64,000 bases of DNA from Lachnospiraceae bacterium (GTDB lineage: Bacteria > Bacillota > Clostridia > Lachnospirales > Lachnospiraceae), in NCBI GenBank assembly GCA_024399135.1, contig JAKSHY010000003.1:1-64000 (forward strand), in the 5' to 3' direction. The number at the start of each line of letters is the position of its first letter. The first letter of the stretch is position 1. This document shows positions 1 to 8,833 of this stretch, piece by piece. The position numbers and the translations under genes were made by a program. Under the pieces are notes generated by a model. The model was not told the origin of the DNA. It searched no databases and saw only the letters and a list, made by a program, of their open reading frames with translations.

Positions 1-173
1 GGCATCTTACGCTTCCCCTGCTCCCAATCACGCACAGTACCAAGCGGAATATGAAAATAATTGGCAAAATCCTCTCTCTTCATTCCTGTAGATAATCTCA
101 AATACTTAACCATTCTTCCAAGACGCTGCGCCTCTGTTTCATCTTCATTAATTTCTATTGTGATATCATTCAT
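1..173 (-). CDS. XRE-family HTH regulator (partial, N-terminus only)
   Basis: The minus strand opens at ATG 173 and runs off the left edge; 57 residues are visible. After a short acidic leader come helices of an XRE/Cro-type DNA-binding domain, including the typical ending LGTVRDWEQGKRK. Such proteins bind short inverted repeats as dimers. Two matching repeats lie just upstream, one inside the gene's own promoter, so autoregulation is likely. The C-terminus and any partner gene (for example a RelE/HigB-type toxin) are outside the window. Domain assignment is firm; its role is not known. Confidence 0.8.
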   Translation of the reverse strand, partial: MNDITIEINEDETEAQRLGRMVKYLRLSTGMKREDFANYFHIPLGTVRDWEQGKRKM

Positions 174-185
174 CTTATAGTCTCC

Positions 186-233
186 TACAGCATTGCTTTA
201 CTTGATTTTAGTACAGCTTTGCTGTAATGTCAA
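186..233 (-). promoter_or_regulatory. Promoter with nested XRE operator repeats
   Basis: On the minus strand a consensus -35 TTGACA (228-233) is followed by 17 bp and TAAAAT (205-210). The spacer holds a perfect inverted repeat TACAGCnnnGCTGTA (212-226). A second, slightly degenerate copy lies at 186-200, 26 bp away. This is the expected layout for autorepression by the XRE gene at the left edge. Confidence 0.75.
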
Positions 234-234
234 T

Positions 235-279
235 AAAAAGAGAACCTGCTTTGCATGTAATGCTAGACAAGTCCTCTCT
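235..279 (-). terminator. Possible intrinsic terminator after the DUF4143 ATPase
   Basis: On the minus strand AGAGAG pairs with TTCTCT across a long loop, followed by TTTTT and then directly by the -35 of the XRE promoter. The stem is short, so this is a moderate call. Confidence 0.45.
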
Positions 280-356
280 AATTTACTCAATAATTTTTAC
301 CTTACATGATCCTAATTGATCGATAAGATTTCAATTTATTCGATTTAACTTTTTGA

Positions 357-1688
357 TTATATAAACATAACCATATAATGAGGGATAGTCTCTTTAACAC
401 CAACTATTCCATTTCTATTTGAAATGAGTTTATATGCTATATTTGGAGTAAAATCGGCAATAAAATTATTTAGCGACACAGATGCTGTATTTCCAGCTTT
501 TACTTCTATTGGTATTACAGATCCTTCTTTTTCTATAAGAAATTCTAGTTCATGATTATCATCTGGCTTATAGTAATATAGTTTATACCCTTGTTTAACA
601 AGGCATTCTGCTATAACATTCTCGTATAAACCACCACGTGCATTTCCTTTAATAGTATTATTTAGAATAGCTCTCTTAGTTTCAAAGCCATATAAACAGG
701 TTAGCAATCCTGTGTCGTTAATATATAGTTTAAATTGCTCGTCTTTTGCATTTGCCATAAGTGGTATGAATGGTTCAGATATATTGTAGCAAGGATTAAC
801 CATACTCGAATCAATAAGCCACTGCACACTTCCACCAAATTTACGCCTTGTCTGTCCCTTTTCGACTGTCGAATATTGAAATTTCTTTAATTCTTTAGCT
901 AATTGTTTAGGAATAGCGTCATAACACATACGTACATATTGCTTTTCTTTTCCTTTAGCGTGTTTAGAAATATCATCTTTATATTCATCTATAATACTGT
1001 TTTGAATATCTAATACTCTATTAAAGTCCTTATGGATGGCAAAATCAGCTACTACTTCTGGCATTCCACCTACTACCATAAATTCTCTAAATAGTTCCTC
1101 ATACTTCTGGTGAACTGATTCATGGATTTGTTCTTCAGAACCTAAATATTTTTTCATATCTTGAATAGATTCTTTTGAATATCCATTTGCCCATAAAAAT
1201 TCTTCTAAATCAAGCGAATACATTGTTAATGACTCTTCATACCCAACTGGTACTGATTCAACTGCATCTACTTCCTCATCTGCATCCATTCCATAGGATA
1301 ATCCTAATAATGAGCCTGAAGAGATTACATCAAATCTAAAGTCCTCAGCAAGAAATTTAATAGCTGTACGTGCATTACCACAGCGCTGGATTTCATCTAG
1401 AAAAATAAGAGTATTCCCAGGAACAAGTTTTGTGTTTGGTATATTAAGGCTAATTCTCTTATAAATTGCCTCGGACGTTATTTCACCATCAAAAATAGAT
1501 TTTAGTTCTGGATGTTCATAGAAATTAATCTCGATAAAAGAATCATATTCGTTTTCTCCAAACTTTTTTATTATATACGATTTTCCTACCTGTCTTGCGC
1601 CTTTAACAATCAAACACTTCTTTAATTTATCTTCTTTTCTCTTTTTCTTCCAATCTATCAGTCTAGAATATATCTTTCTTTCAAGCAT
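357..1688 (-). CDS. AAA_14 / DUF4143 family ATPase
   Basis: The 443-residue protein has an N-terminal P-loop ATPase domain with Walker A GARQVGKSY near residue 30 and Walker B LIFLDEIQR near 95. The C-terminal DUF4143 region ends in a PD-(D/E)XK-like signature, with LEFLIEKEG followed by IPIEVKAG. Proteins of this type are common in anaerobes and their function is largely unknown; a nuclease-like fold is inferred, not demonstrated. The start is supported by GAGGTGATTCT before ATG 1688. A four-copy repeat array with a 33-bp period sits directly upstream and contains its likely promoter. It has no operon partner on this side. Confidence 0.85.
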   Translation of the reverse strand: MLERKIYSRLIDWKKKRKEDKLKKCLIVKGARQVGKSYIIKKFGENEYDSFIEINFYEHPELKSIFDGEITSEAIYKRISLNIPNTKLVPGNTLIFLDEIQRCGNARTAIKFLAEDFRFDVISSGSLLGLSYGMDADEEVDAVESVPVGYEESLTMYSLDLEEFLWANGYSKESIQDMKKYLGSEEQIHESVHQKYEELFREFMVVGGMPEVVADFAIHKDFNRVLDIQNSIIDEYKDDISKHAKGKEKQYVRMCYDAIPKQLAKELKKFQYSTVEKGQTRRKFGGSVQWLIDSSMVNPCYNISEPFIPLMANAKDEQFKLYINDTGLLTCLYGFETKRAILNNTIKGNARGGLYENVIAECLVKQGYKLYYYKPDDNHELEFLIEKEGSVIPIEVKAGNTASVSLNNFIADFTPNIAYKLISNRNGIVGVKETIPHYMVMFI

Positions 1689-1701
1689 AGAATCACCTCA
1701 C

Positions 1702-1816
1702 TGCACAAAATCGTAATGCAATTCTATCAAAAATTGCATAAAATCGCAATATCGATAACATTGATAGTGCATAAAATCGCAATACTTTTTTGTTAAAAAA
1801 TGCATGAAATCGCAAT
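1702..1816. repeat. Four 16-bp direct repeats at exact 33-bp period
   Basis: TGCATAAAATCGCAAT or a close variant starts at 1702, 1735, 1768 and 1801. The two middle copies are identical. The outer ones differ by two bases (1702) and one base (1801). The 17-bp stretches between them are unrelated in sequence. Thirty-three bp is about three helical turns, so all copies face the same side of the DNA. The array ends 13 bp before the ATPase start codon. No further copy is found at the next 33-bp step on either side. Confidence 0.9.
1721..1749 (-). promoter_or_regulatory. Candidate promoter inside the repeat array
   Basis: Within the copy at 1735-1750 the minus strand reads TTGCGA (1744-1749), followed by a 17-bp spacer and TAGAAT (1721-1726). 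This would place the start of transcription just before the most degenerate repeat copy, leaving that copy in the leader of the ATPase mRNA. The repeat copies may therefore be operators. Confidence 0.5.
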
Positions 1817-1945
1817 TGCCAATATTCACTATACCCTTCGTTAAATCAGAATTTTTGTATTTCTATACTACCACATTCCGAGTGGTAATTATATATAGTC
1901 AAAGTAGTAATAAAAAGTAGTAATTACAAAAGCATGCACGCATAG

Positions 1946-1990
1946 AAAAAGGGCTTCCTTAGCGAAACTCGCCAAGAAAGCCCTTTATTT
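1946..1990 (-). terminator. Intrinsic terminator distal to tpiA
   Basis: AAAGGGCTT pairs with AAGCCCTTT through an imperfect extended stem, followed on the minus strand by TTTTTC. It lies beyond two further structured elements that follow the tpiA stop codon. Confidence 0.75.
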
Positions 1991-2012
1991 TAAATATTTA
2001 CATTATAGACTC

Positions 2013-2113
2013 AAAAATCCAAGTGCACAGCACTTGACGCTGCGTCGCAGCTTCTGATTTTTTCGTCATACGCTCGGTAAAAACAAATGTCTGCTACGCA
2101 GCCGCTTGTTTTT
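2013..2113 (-). other. Two structured elements in the tpiA 3' region
   Basis: Element one (2013-2062) has outer arms AAAAATC / GATTTTT enclosing two perfect hairpins, AAGTGC-aca-GCACTT (2021-2035) and GCTGCG-t-CGCAGC (2039-2051), so it can fold as a three-way junction. Element two (2079-2113) has outer arms AAAAACAA / TTGTTTTT enclosing CTGC-tac-GCAG. Both could act as terminators or as structured RNA. The rest of 1817-2120 shows no gene. Confidence 0.6.
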
Positions 2114-2120
2114 TTCCTCG

Positions 2121-2867
2121 CTATGCGTTAACGATCTGACCAAAATCTGGCTTAAGAGCTGCACCACCGATAAGACCACCATCGATGTCATCCTTAGAAA
2201 GAAGCTCTGCAGCGTTTCCAGCATTCATAGAACCGCCGTACTGGATTCTAACAGCCTCAGCTGTTGGAGCATCATAAAGATCAGCGATAGTCTCACGGAT
2301 CATCTTACATACTTCCTGTGCCTGATCAGCTGTAGCTGTTTCACCTGTACCGATAGCCCAGATTGGCTCGTATGCGATAACAAGTTCCTTAACCTGATCA
2401 GCTGTTACACCATAAAGATCCCATGTGATCTGTCTCTTAACCCAATCAACATATGTGCCAGCCTTACGAACTGCAAGCGACTCACCACAGCAAAGAATTG
2501 GCTTAAGTCCAGCAGCGAATGCCTTCTTAACCTTCTGGTTAATAAGGATATCGTTTTCACCGAAGATATCTCTTCTCTCTGAGTGACCCATGATAACATA
2601 CTCAACACCAGCTTCCTTAAGCATTGGAGCTGAAATTTCACCTGTGTAAGCGCCCTTATCTTCAATGTAGAAGTTCTCAGCACCAACCTTAACGTTAGTA
2701 CCCTTAACAGCCTCTACAACTGTTGTAATATCAATAGCTGGTACGCAGTAAACTACATCAACAGCATCGTTATTAACTAAATCCTTAAGTGTTGCACAAA
2801 GATCTTTTGCCTGGCTTGGAGTCATATTCATCTTCCAGTTACCAGCGATAATTCTTCTTCTTGCCAT
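2121..2867 (-). CDS. tpiA: Triosephosphate isomerase
   Basis: This enzyme interconverts dihydroxyacetone phosphate and glyceraldehyde 3-phosphate in glycolysis. The 248-residue length is normal. Catalytic residues are all visible: N10 and K12 in GNWKMN, H95 in GHSERR, and E167 in [11 protein letters not shown]. The phosphate-binding GG motif is near the C-terminus. It follows pgk by 27 bp and probably shares its transcript. The TAG stop at 2121 is followed by structured elements and a terminator. Confidence 0.98.
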   Translation of the reverse strand: MARRRIIAGNWKMNMTPSQAKDLCATLKDLVNNDAVDVVYCVPAIDITTVVEAVKGTNVKVGAENFYIEDKGAYTGEISAPMLKEAGVEYVIMGHSERRDIFGENDILINQKVKKAFAAGLKPILCCGESLAVRKAGTYVDWVKRQITWDLYGVTADQVKELVIAYEPIWAIGTGETATADQAQEVCKMIRETIADLYDAPTAEAVRIQYGGSMNAGNAAELLSKDDIDGGLIGGAALKPDFGQIVNA

Positions 2868-2894
2868 TTTTAATATCTCCTATTATTACAATTC

Positions 2895-4127
2895 TTATTT
2901 GTCATCTGCAGCGTATACGCCTGGAAGCTCCTTACCCTCAAGGAACTCTAATGAAGCACCACCACCTGTAGAGATGTGGCTCATCTTGTCAGCGAATCCA
3001 AGCTGATTACAAGCAGCAGCTGAATCACCACCACCGATGATTGTTGTAGCATCTGTCTCAGCTAAAGCCTTAGCAACAGCGATAGTACCCTTTGCTAATG
3101 TTGGGTTCTCGAATACACCCATAGGTCCATTCCAAACAACTGTCTTAGCTTCTTTAGCAGCCTGTGCGAATAATTCCTGAGTCTTAGGTCCGATATCTAA
3201 ACCTTCCTTGTCAGCAGGGATTGCTGTTGAAGGAACATAATCTACAGCGATTTCAGCATCGATAGGATTAGGGAATCCATCAGCAACTGCTGTATCGATA
3301 GGAAGAAGTAACTTCTTGCCAAGCTTCTCAGCCTTAGCCATCATTTCCTTACAGTAATCTAACTTCTCATCATCACATAATGACTTACCAATCTCATAGC
3401 CCTGAGCCTTTAAGAATGTGAATGCCATACCACCACCGATGATAAGAGTATCACACTTATTTAATAAGTTATCGATAACATTTAACTTATCAGCAACCTT
3501 AGCACCACCTAAGATAGCTACGAAAGGTCTAACTGGATTCTCAACAGCATTTCCTAAGAAATCGATTTCCTTCTGCATTAAGTATCCAACTGCATTAGTA
3601 CCACCCTTTTCAGTAATGTACTTAGTTACAACAGCAACTGAAGCATGTGCTCTATGAGCAGAACCAAATGCATCACATACGAAATCATCAGCAAGATCAG
3701 CTAATTCCTTAGCAAAAGCCTCACCAGCTTCCTTAACCTTAGTTTCTTCCTTCATACGGAAACGTGTATTCTGAAGAAGAACAACATCTCCATCGTTCAT
3801 TGCTGCAACTGCAGCTGTAGCAGCTTCACCTGTTACGTTGTTATCGTTTACGAATACAACCTTCTTGCCAAGCTTCTCTTCAAGAGCCTTAGCTACAGGA
3901 GCAAGTGACTCCTTCTCGTTAGGTCCTTCCTTAACCTTACCAAGATGTGAGCAAAGGATAACCTTAGCGCCATCATTGATGAGCTTGTTAATTGTTGGAA
4001 GAGCTGCCTTAATACGTGTATCATCTGTGATTACGCCATCCTTTAATGGAACGTTGAAATCACAACGAACAAGTACGCGTCTTCCTGCTGCGTTAAAATC
4101 GTCAACTGACTTCTTGTTTAATGACAT
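2895..4127 (-). CDS. pgk: Phosphoglycerate kinase
   Basis: It transfers phosphate from 1,3-bisphosphoglycerate to ADP. The protein (about 410 residues) carries RCDFNVPL at the N-terminus, SAHRAHASV, and the nucleotide-binding GGGDSAAA and [14 protein letters not shown] near the C-terminus. Two in-frame ATGs are available. AGGAGG is only 2 nt from the first (4133) but 8 nt from the second, so ATG 4127 ([10 protein letters not shown]) is preferred. It is followed by tpiA. Confidence 0.98.
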   Translation of the reverse strand: MSLNKKSVDDFNAAGRRVLVRCDFNVPLKDGVITDDTRIKAALPTINKLINDGAKVILCSHLGKVKEGPNEKESLAPVAKALEEKLGKKVVFVNDNNVTGEAATAAVAAMNDGDVVLLQNTRFRMKEETKVKEAGEAFAKELADLADDFVCDAFGSAHRAHASVAVVTKYITEKGGTNAVGYLMQKEIDFLGNAVENPVRPFVAILGGAKVADKLNVIDNLLNKCDTLIIGGGMAFTFLKAQGYEIGKSLCDDEKLDYCKEMMAKAEKLGKKLLLPIDTAVADGFPNPIDAEIAVDYVPSTAIPADKEGLDIGPKTQELFAQAAKEAKTVVWNGPMGVFENPTLAKGTIAVAKALAETDATTIIGGGDSAAACNQLGFADKMSHISTGGGASLEFLEGKELPGVYAADDK

Positions 4128-4182
4128 TTTCATGTCCTCCTTAAATTAATATTTGATTCATAGTCTGCGCATCGCTATGAAC

Positions 4183-4221
4183 CATAAAAATGAGTGCCCG
4201 GAATTAATCCAAAGCACTCAT
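4183..4221 (-). terminator. Intrinsic terminator of the amino-acid ABC operon
   Basis: ATGAGTGC (4190-4197) pairs with GCACTCAT (4214-4221), followed on the minus strand by TTTTTATGG. It separates the ABC operon from pgk, so pgk-tpiA should have its own promoter between here and 4127. Confidence 0.8.
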
Positions 4222-4279
4222 ATTTTAGCATATTCATATTAATAAATAAATATTATCTCATAATTAAAATAACATTATT

Positions 4280-5005
4280 CTACCTGCTTAGGAACTGTCT
4301 TGTTCTCTCCTCACGAGGATTATCTATAACTTCCTTCGCTGGACCTTCTTCAACGATATAACCATCTGCCATGAACACCACGCGGGATGCAACATCACGT
4401 GCGAATCCCATCTCATGCGTCACAACAACCATTGTGGTTCCTTCATCTGCCAGCTTCTTCATTACATCCAAAACCTCGCCCGTAAGCTCAGGATCCAGAG
4501 CAGATGTTGGCTCATCAAACAAAATCACTCTTGGATTGAGTGCAACCGCTCTTGCAATCGCGACTCTTTGGCTCTGACCTCCCGAAAGTTCATCTGGATA
4601 GCTATCCTTCTTTTCAAGCATTCCAACCTTTTCAAGCATCTCAAGAGCAATTTCTTTAGCCTCTTTTTTATCCATTTTTCTTGCTGTAATTAAGCCTTCC
4701 ATGACATTCTTAATCACAGTCATATTTCTGAACAAATTAAAGCTTTGGAACACGAATCCCATATTCTCGCGAAGATGACTAACCTCAGATTTAGTAGCAC
4801 TTTTCATATCGCACTCGTAATCATCAAGACGCATTATTCCTTCATCTGAATTAGACAAAAAGCTGATACATCTAAGGAGTGTGGTCTTGCCTGATCCCGA
4901 TGGACCAATAACAGCAATAACCTCTCCTTTATCTACTTTAAAGTCAATTCCTTTAAGAATTTCATTATCTCCATATGACTTTTTTAATCCTATTATCTCT
5001 AGCAT
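4280..5005 (-). CDS. Polar amino-acid ABC transporter, ATP-binding protein
   Basis: The 241-residue ATPase powers uptake of a polar amino acid. It shows Walker [10 protein letters not shown], signature [14 protein letters not shown], Walker [15 protein letters not shown] and the H-loop VVTHEM. This is the GlnQ/HisP subfamily. It is the last gene of a binding protein / permease / ATPase operon. The exact substrate (glutamine, arginine, cystine or another) cannot be read from the sequence. Confidence 0.95.
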   Translation of the reverse strand: MLEIIGLKKSYGDNEILKGIDFKVDKGEVIAVIGPSGSGKTTLLRCISFLSNSDEGIMRLDDYECDMKSATKSEVSHLRENMGFVFQSFNLFRNMTVIKNVMEGLITARKMDKKEAKEIALEMLEKVGMLEKKDSYPDELSGGQSQRVAIARAVALNPRVILFDEPTSALDPELTGEVLDVMKKLADEGTTMVVVTHEMGFARDVASRVVFMADGYIVEEGPAKEVIDNPREERTRQFLSR

Positions 5006-5053
5006 CTTTATCTTTCCTTAAATCACATCATCACTGTTAGGACAAATATATAT

Positions 5054-5764
5054 TTAACCTAACATTGCTCTTCTTCTGCCTCTCTTTTCTTCCTTGGTAG
5101 CATCTGATTTCCACACAAACTTCTTCTCAAGATATGACTGTAAGAAGGTAAGTAATGTCGAGAATATCAGATAAATAAAAGCAACCTCTAGATAAAGAGC
5201 GAAATATTCATATGTTCTTCCTGTAATCTGCTGTACAACAGCGAACATCTCAACAACTGTAATACTTGATGCTAATGATGTATCCTTTAACAAGCTTATA
5301 AGATTGTTAAACAAAGACGGAAATGCTATCTGAAACGCTTGCGGCAATACTATTCTTATCATAGCTATTGGATATGACAAGCCTATCATATATGCTGCTT
5401 CAAGCTGCCCCTCCGGAATTGCCAGAATTGCCGCTCTTATTGCTTCAGCATTATATGCTGCCAGATTAAGTCCGAAAGCTATTATTGCTGCCCAAAAGGC
5501 TTCAATATATATACCTATTGTTGGCAGGCCATGAAATATAATAAACAGCTGTACTATTAAAGGTGTACCTCTGAATATCCATATATAAAAAACTGAAAAC
5601 TGTTTTAATCCTTTAATATTAGCAGTCTGCGAAACCGCCAACAACAACCCCAGAACAAGACTTAACAAAAAAGATAGTATTGTCAATGGAATCGTAACTG
5701 TTATTCCCGGAATCAAAAGCTTCATAAAGGATGAAGTTACAATTTCAAATACTCTGTCACTCAT
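5054..5764 (-). CDS. Polar amino-acid ABC transporter permease
   Basis: This 236-residue membrane protein has about five hydrophobic segments. Its N-terminal helix includes ITVTIPLTILSFLLSLVLG, typical of the HisM/GlnP family, and a conserved coupling loop runs from EAIRAAILAIPEGQLEAA. It lies between the ATPase and the binding protein, with gaps below 50 bp on both sides. It should dimerise to form the channel. Confidence 0.94.
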   Translation of the reverse strand: MSDRVFEIVTSSFMKLLIPGITVTIPLTILSFLLSLVLGLLLAVSQTANIKGLKQFSVFYIWIFRGTPLIVQLFIIFHGLPTIGIYIEAFWAAIIAFGLNLAAYNAEAIRAAILAIPEGQLEAAYMIGLSYPIAMIRIVLPQAFQIAFPSLFNNLISLLKDTSLASSITVVEMFAVVQQITGRTYEYFALYLEVAFIYLIFSTLLTFLQSYLEKKFVWKSDATKEEKRGRRRAMLG

Positions 5765-5811
5765 GAAAACTCCATTCTGCTCATTAATTAAGTATTATTG
5801 AATTAACACTA

Positions 5812-6618
5812 CTATTGAGCCTTGGTAATATCGCTTCCAAAATACTTAACTGACAGTTCACTAATTGTTCCGTCTTTCTCTAATTCTTCGATAGCCTTAT
5901 TAATAGCTTCCTTTAATGAGGCATTGTCATCTCCCTTAACTAAAGGAATAGCCACCTTAGAAGCATCCTCTGTCAATGCTACAATATCAATATCAGCGTC
6001 TGGAATTTCTTTTAAATAATCATAGAATGAAACTTCAGCATTAAGTGTGGCATCTACTCTTTCTGATAATACCATATTGATTGTTTCTCCAAGAGTGTCT
6101 ACATTCTGTACTGTAGCGCCATAACTTTCTGCTAAATCTGCATATGTTGAACCCAGTGAATTACTGGTCTTTTTTCCATTTAAATCTTCGAATGTCTTAA
6201 TGTCCTCGTTGCCTTTCTTAACAACAAGAGCAGTTCTTATGTAAGCATACGGTGTTGCGAAATCATATTTCTTTTCTCTTTCTTCTGTTATTTCAACACC
6301 ATTAATAATAACATCATAACGGCCACCGTCTAATCCTACGAACAGACCATCCCATTCGCCTTCAACGAACTCAGCCTCTACACCAAGCTTATTAGCAATA
6401 GCCTTTCCAACTTCTGTATCAAATCCTACTAAATCACCACTTTCATCGTGGTATGTCCAAGGTGCCCACTGGCCCTCCATAGCGATAACAATTTTATTCG
6501 CTTCCTTAATTCTTGCCAAATGATCTCCATTTGCCTTTTCGTTTGAACTACATCCAGCTAATAAAACGCTGTTTGCAAGTGTGAATGCCATCAATAGACC
6601 TGCAATTCTCTTTTTCAT
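5812..6618 (-). CDS. Amino-acid ABC transporter substrate-binding lipoprotein
   Basis: The 268-residue protein begins with a lipoprotein signal peptide; the lipobox LLAGC ends at Cys23. The mature part is an SBP_bac_3 domain with GFDTEVGKAIANKLG and the hinge motif DVIINGVEITEEREKKYDF. It would be anchored outside the membrane and deliver the amino acid to the permease encoded next to it. It is the first gene of the operon, preceded by AAAGGAGA and by the gap terminator. Confidence 0.94.
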   Translation of the reverse strand: MKKRIAGLLMAFTLANSVLLAGCSSNEKANGDHLARIKEANKIVIAMEGQWAPWTYHDESGDLVGFDTEVGKAIANKLGVEAEFVEGEWDGLFVGLDGGRYDVIINGVEITEEREKKYDFATPYAYIRTALVVKKGNEDIKTFEDLNGKKTSNSLGSTYADLAESYGATVQNVDTLGETINMVLSERVDATLNAEVSFYDYLKEIPDADIDIVALTEDASKVAIPLVKGDDNASLKEAINKAIEELEKDGTISELSVKYFGSDITKAQ

Positions 6619-6676
6619 TTCTCTTCTCCTTTAATTTGTTTATATATCTTCTTAAAAAATATATTTGTAACTTAGT

Positions 6677-6706
6677 AAAAAAGGGCAGCCCTTAAAAGGA
6701 CCGCCC
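6677..6706 (-). terminator. Intrinsic terminator of gap
   Basis: On the minus strand GGGCGGTCCTT pairs with AAGGGCTGCCC and is followed by TTTTTT. This isolates gap from the ABC operon downstream. Confidence 0.85.
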
Positions 6707-6733
6707 CCAAATTTACAATTTCAATAACTCGAA

Positions 6734-7735
6734 TTAACCAAGCTCAGCGAAGTACTTAATTGTACGAACCATCTGAGATGTGTAAGAGTTCTCGTTATCA
6801 TACCATGAAACTACCTGTACAAGGTTGTCTTCTCCAACCATTGTCTGTGTAGCATCAAAGATTGAACCATATGTTGATCCAACGATATCTGAAGAAACGA
6901 TTTCTTCCTCGTTGTATCCGAATGACTCTGTAGCAGCTGCCTTCATTGCTGCATTGATCTCATCCTTAGTTACGCTCTTCTCTACTGTAGCTACAAGAAT
7001 TGTTGTAGAACCTGTAGGAGTAGGAACACGCTGTGCAGATCCGATTAACTTACCGTTTAACTCTGGGATAACAAGTCCGATTGCCTTAGCAGCACCTGTT
7101 GAGTTAGGAACGATGTTAACAGCACCAGCACGTGATCTTCTTAAGTCACCCTTTCTCTGAGGACCATCAAGGATCATCTGATCACCTGTGTAAGCATGAA
7201 TTGTGCTCATGATACCAGACTTAATTCCAGCTAAATCGTTTAATGCCTTAGCCATAGGAGCTAAGCAGTTTGTTGTACAAGAAGCTGCAGAGATGATCTT
7301 GTCATCCTTTGTAAGAGTCTTGTGGTTAACGTTGTATACGATAGTAGGAAGATCGTTTCCAGCAGGAGCAGAAATAACAACCTTCTTAGCACCAGCGTTG
7401 ATATGAGCCTGTGCCTTCTCCTTAGATGTGTAGAATCCTGAACACTCAAGAACTACGTCAACATCTAAATCGCCCCAAGGACAATTGTTAGCGTCTGGCT
7501 CTTTGTAAATCTTAAGAGTCTTTCCATCAACTGTGATAGAATCTTCACCAGCTGTAACCTTATCAGCTAATGCATACTTACCCTGTGAAGAATCATACTT
7601 CAAAAGGTGAGCTAACATCTTAGGAGATGTTAAATCGTTAATTGCTACTACTTCGTATCCAGGAGCGTTGAACATCTGTCTGAATGCTAAACGACCGATA
7701 CGACCAAAACCATTAATTGCTACTTTTACTGCCAT
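6734..7735 (-). CDS. gap: Glyceraldehyde-3-phosphate dehydrogenase (NAD-dependent)
   Basis: The 333-residue enzyme oxidises glyceraldehyde 3-phosphate. NGFGRIGR at residues 8-15 is the Rossmann entry. D34 in INDLT favours NAD over NADP. Catalytic C153 lies in ASCTTNC and the base H180 in [10 protein letters not shown]. The ribosome site is TAGGAGG. Two candidate promoters lie upstream. Glycolytic pgk and tpiA follow after the inserted transporter operon. Confidence 0.98.
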   Translation of the reverse strand: MAVKVAINGFGRIGRLAFRQMFNAPGYEVVAINDLTSPKMLAHLLKYDSSQGKYALADKVTAGEDSITVDGKTLKIYKEPDANNCPWGDLDVDVVLECSGFYTSKEKAQAHINAGAKKVVISAPAGNDLPTIVYNVNHKTLTKDDKIISAASCTTNCLAPMAKALNDLAGIKSGIMSTIHAYTGDQMILDGPQRKGDLRRSRAGAVNIVPNSTGAAKAIGLVIPELNGKLIGSAQRVPTPTGSTTILVATVEKSVTKDEINAAMKAAATESFGYNEEEIVSSDIVGSTYGSIFDATQTMVGEDNLVQVVSWYDNENSYTSQMVRTIKYFAELG

Positions 7736-7759
7736 TTTAGTTTCCTCCTAAAAATTTTG

Positions 7760-7853
7760 TTTATATTATTTTGTCTTTCTCAACACAATGTTAAAAGTTT
7801 GACAAAACATTATCAGCACGTATTATTCTACCCAATTATAAGAAAAAGTGCAA
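7760..7853 (-). promoter_or_regulatory. Tandem candidate promoters of gap
   Basis: The proximal one is TTGTGT (7783-7788), 17 bp, TATAAA (7760-7765). The distal one is TTGCAC (7848-7853), 17 bp, TAGAAT (7825-7830). Both have ideal spacing. Which is used cannot be decided from the sequence. Confidence 0.6.
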
Positions 7854-7912
7854 GTACTAAATAAGCCATATTTTCATATTATTTGTATAAAAATAGAAAC
7901 ATTTTAATTAAT

Positions 7913-8731
7913 TTATAATCTGTGATACTCTGCCACTCTTTTTTCGAAAGTTGAGTAATAAGAAAATCCGCAATCAAGAAGTAAATCCCTTGCTTTTTCG
8001 AACTCATAGGAAATATATTCAACACTATGAGCATCCGATCCGATTGTCACAATTTCCCCGCCAAGTTCCCTATACCTTTTAAGTATATCCTTTCCAGGAT
8101 TAGTTTCCCTCAAGCCGTATTTTAGTCCTCCGGTGTTAACCTCAAGCCCCTTCTCCATATCTATTAACTTAGCCAGAACCGGATCAATCACATCCTTATA
8201 TTTGTCATAAGAATAATCCTTGTCCTTCTCATAACCATATCTTATTACATAATCAAGATGACCTAATACATCGAAATTATTAAATACCTTAAGATCCTCA
8301 AGCATCTCCTTAAAGTACTCTCTATACATTTCTTCATCAGTCATATCCTTTAAGTTATCTCTGTAATATGGATCTTTTTGGTCTAATAAATGCTTAGACC
8401 CGATGATGAAATCAAAATCATAAGACTTAGCATATACAGCAAGCTCTCTTCTTAAATGCTTCTGCATTCCAATTTCAACGCCAAACATAACCTTAATCTT
8501 ATCTTCATATTTAGACCTCAATCGTATCAGATCATAAAGATATGAATCTGTATTCAAAATAAAGGTCCCCTCTGGGTCTCTATCACTTACTGGATAATCT
8601 ATATCATGATGTTCCGTGAAACATATGCTATCAAGTCCTAAATCTATAGACTTTAATATCATATTCTCCATAGCTTCATCCGAATCACTCGAATGATTCG
8701 AATGCATATGATAATCAGATTTAATCGACAT
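7913..8731 (-). CDS. PHP-domain phosphatase, histidinol-phosphatase (HisJ/HisK) type
   Basis: The PHP metal-binding signature DYHMHSNHSSDS begins seven residues after the chosen start. Further family motifs are CFTEHHDID, GVEIGMQ and TIGSDAHSVEYI. An upstream ATG at 8809 is possible, but GGAGG sits 8 nt before ATG 8731, giving MSIKSDYHMHS as expected for the family (272 residues). The usual role is dephosphorylation of histidinol phosphate. No other his biosynthesis gene is nearby, so the substrate remains inferred. A 27-bp palindrome lies immediately upstream. Confidence 0.85.
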   Translation of the reverse strand: MSIKSDYHMHSNHSSDSDEAMENMILKSIDLGLDSICFTEHHDIDYPVSDRDPEGTFILNTDSYLYDLIRLRSKYEDKIKVMFGVEIGMQKHLRRELAVYAKSYDFDFIIGSKHLLDQKDPYYRDNLKDMTDEEMYREYFKEMLEDLKVFNNFDVLGHLDYVIRYGYEKDKDYSYDKYKDVIDPVLAKLIDMEKGLEVNTGGLKYGLRETNPGKDILKRYRELGGEIVTIGSDAHSVEYISYEFEKARDLLLDCGFSYYSTFEKRVAEYHRL

Positions 8732-8748
8732 TTTCTCTTCCTCCACAA

Positions 8749-8775
8749 ATGAGCGGAGAAATTTTCTCCGCTCAT
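8749..8775. other. Perfect 27-bp palindrome upstream of the PHP gene
   Basis: Arms ATGAGCGGAGAAA (8749-8761) and TTTCTCCGCTCAT (8763-8775) are exact complements around one central base. Neither side has a T-run, so it is a poor terminator. It sits next to the GGAGG of the PHP gene and could be an operator or a leader hairpin. Confidence 0.75.
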
Positions 8776-8833
8776 CGTAATCAACACTTATTCTAGTTTT
8801 AATTACCAACTGCTACCTTAGTCCAAAGATATA

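Noticed and set aside
1702-1816. CRISPR array
   Set aside because: Repeats are only 16 bp, spacers 17 bp, four copies, no cas genes, and a promoter fits inside the array. Treated as an operator-like repeat array.
2106-2582. 158-residue plus-strand ORF over tpiA
   Set aside because: Shadow of tpiA in another frame; no ribosome site and no family match. The same applies to the long antisense frames over pgk, gap, ftsZ, ligA and gdhA.
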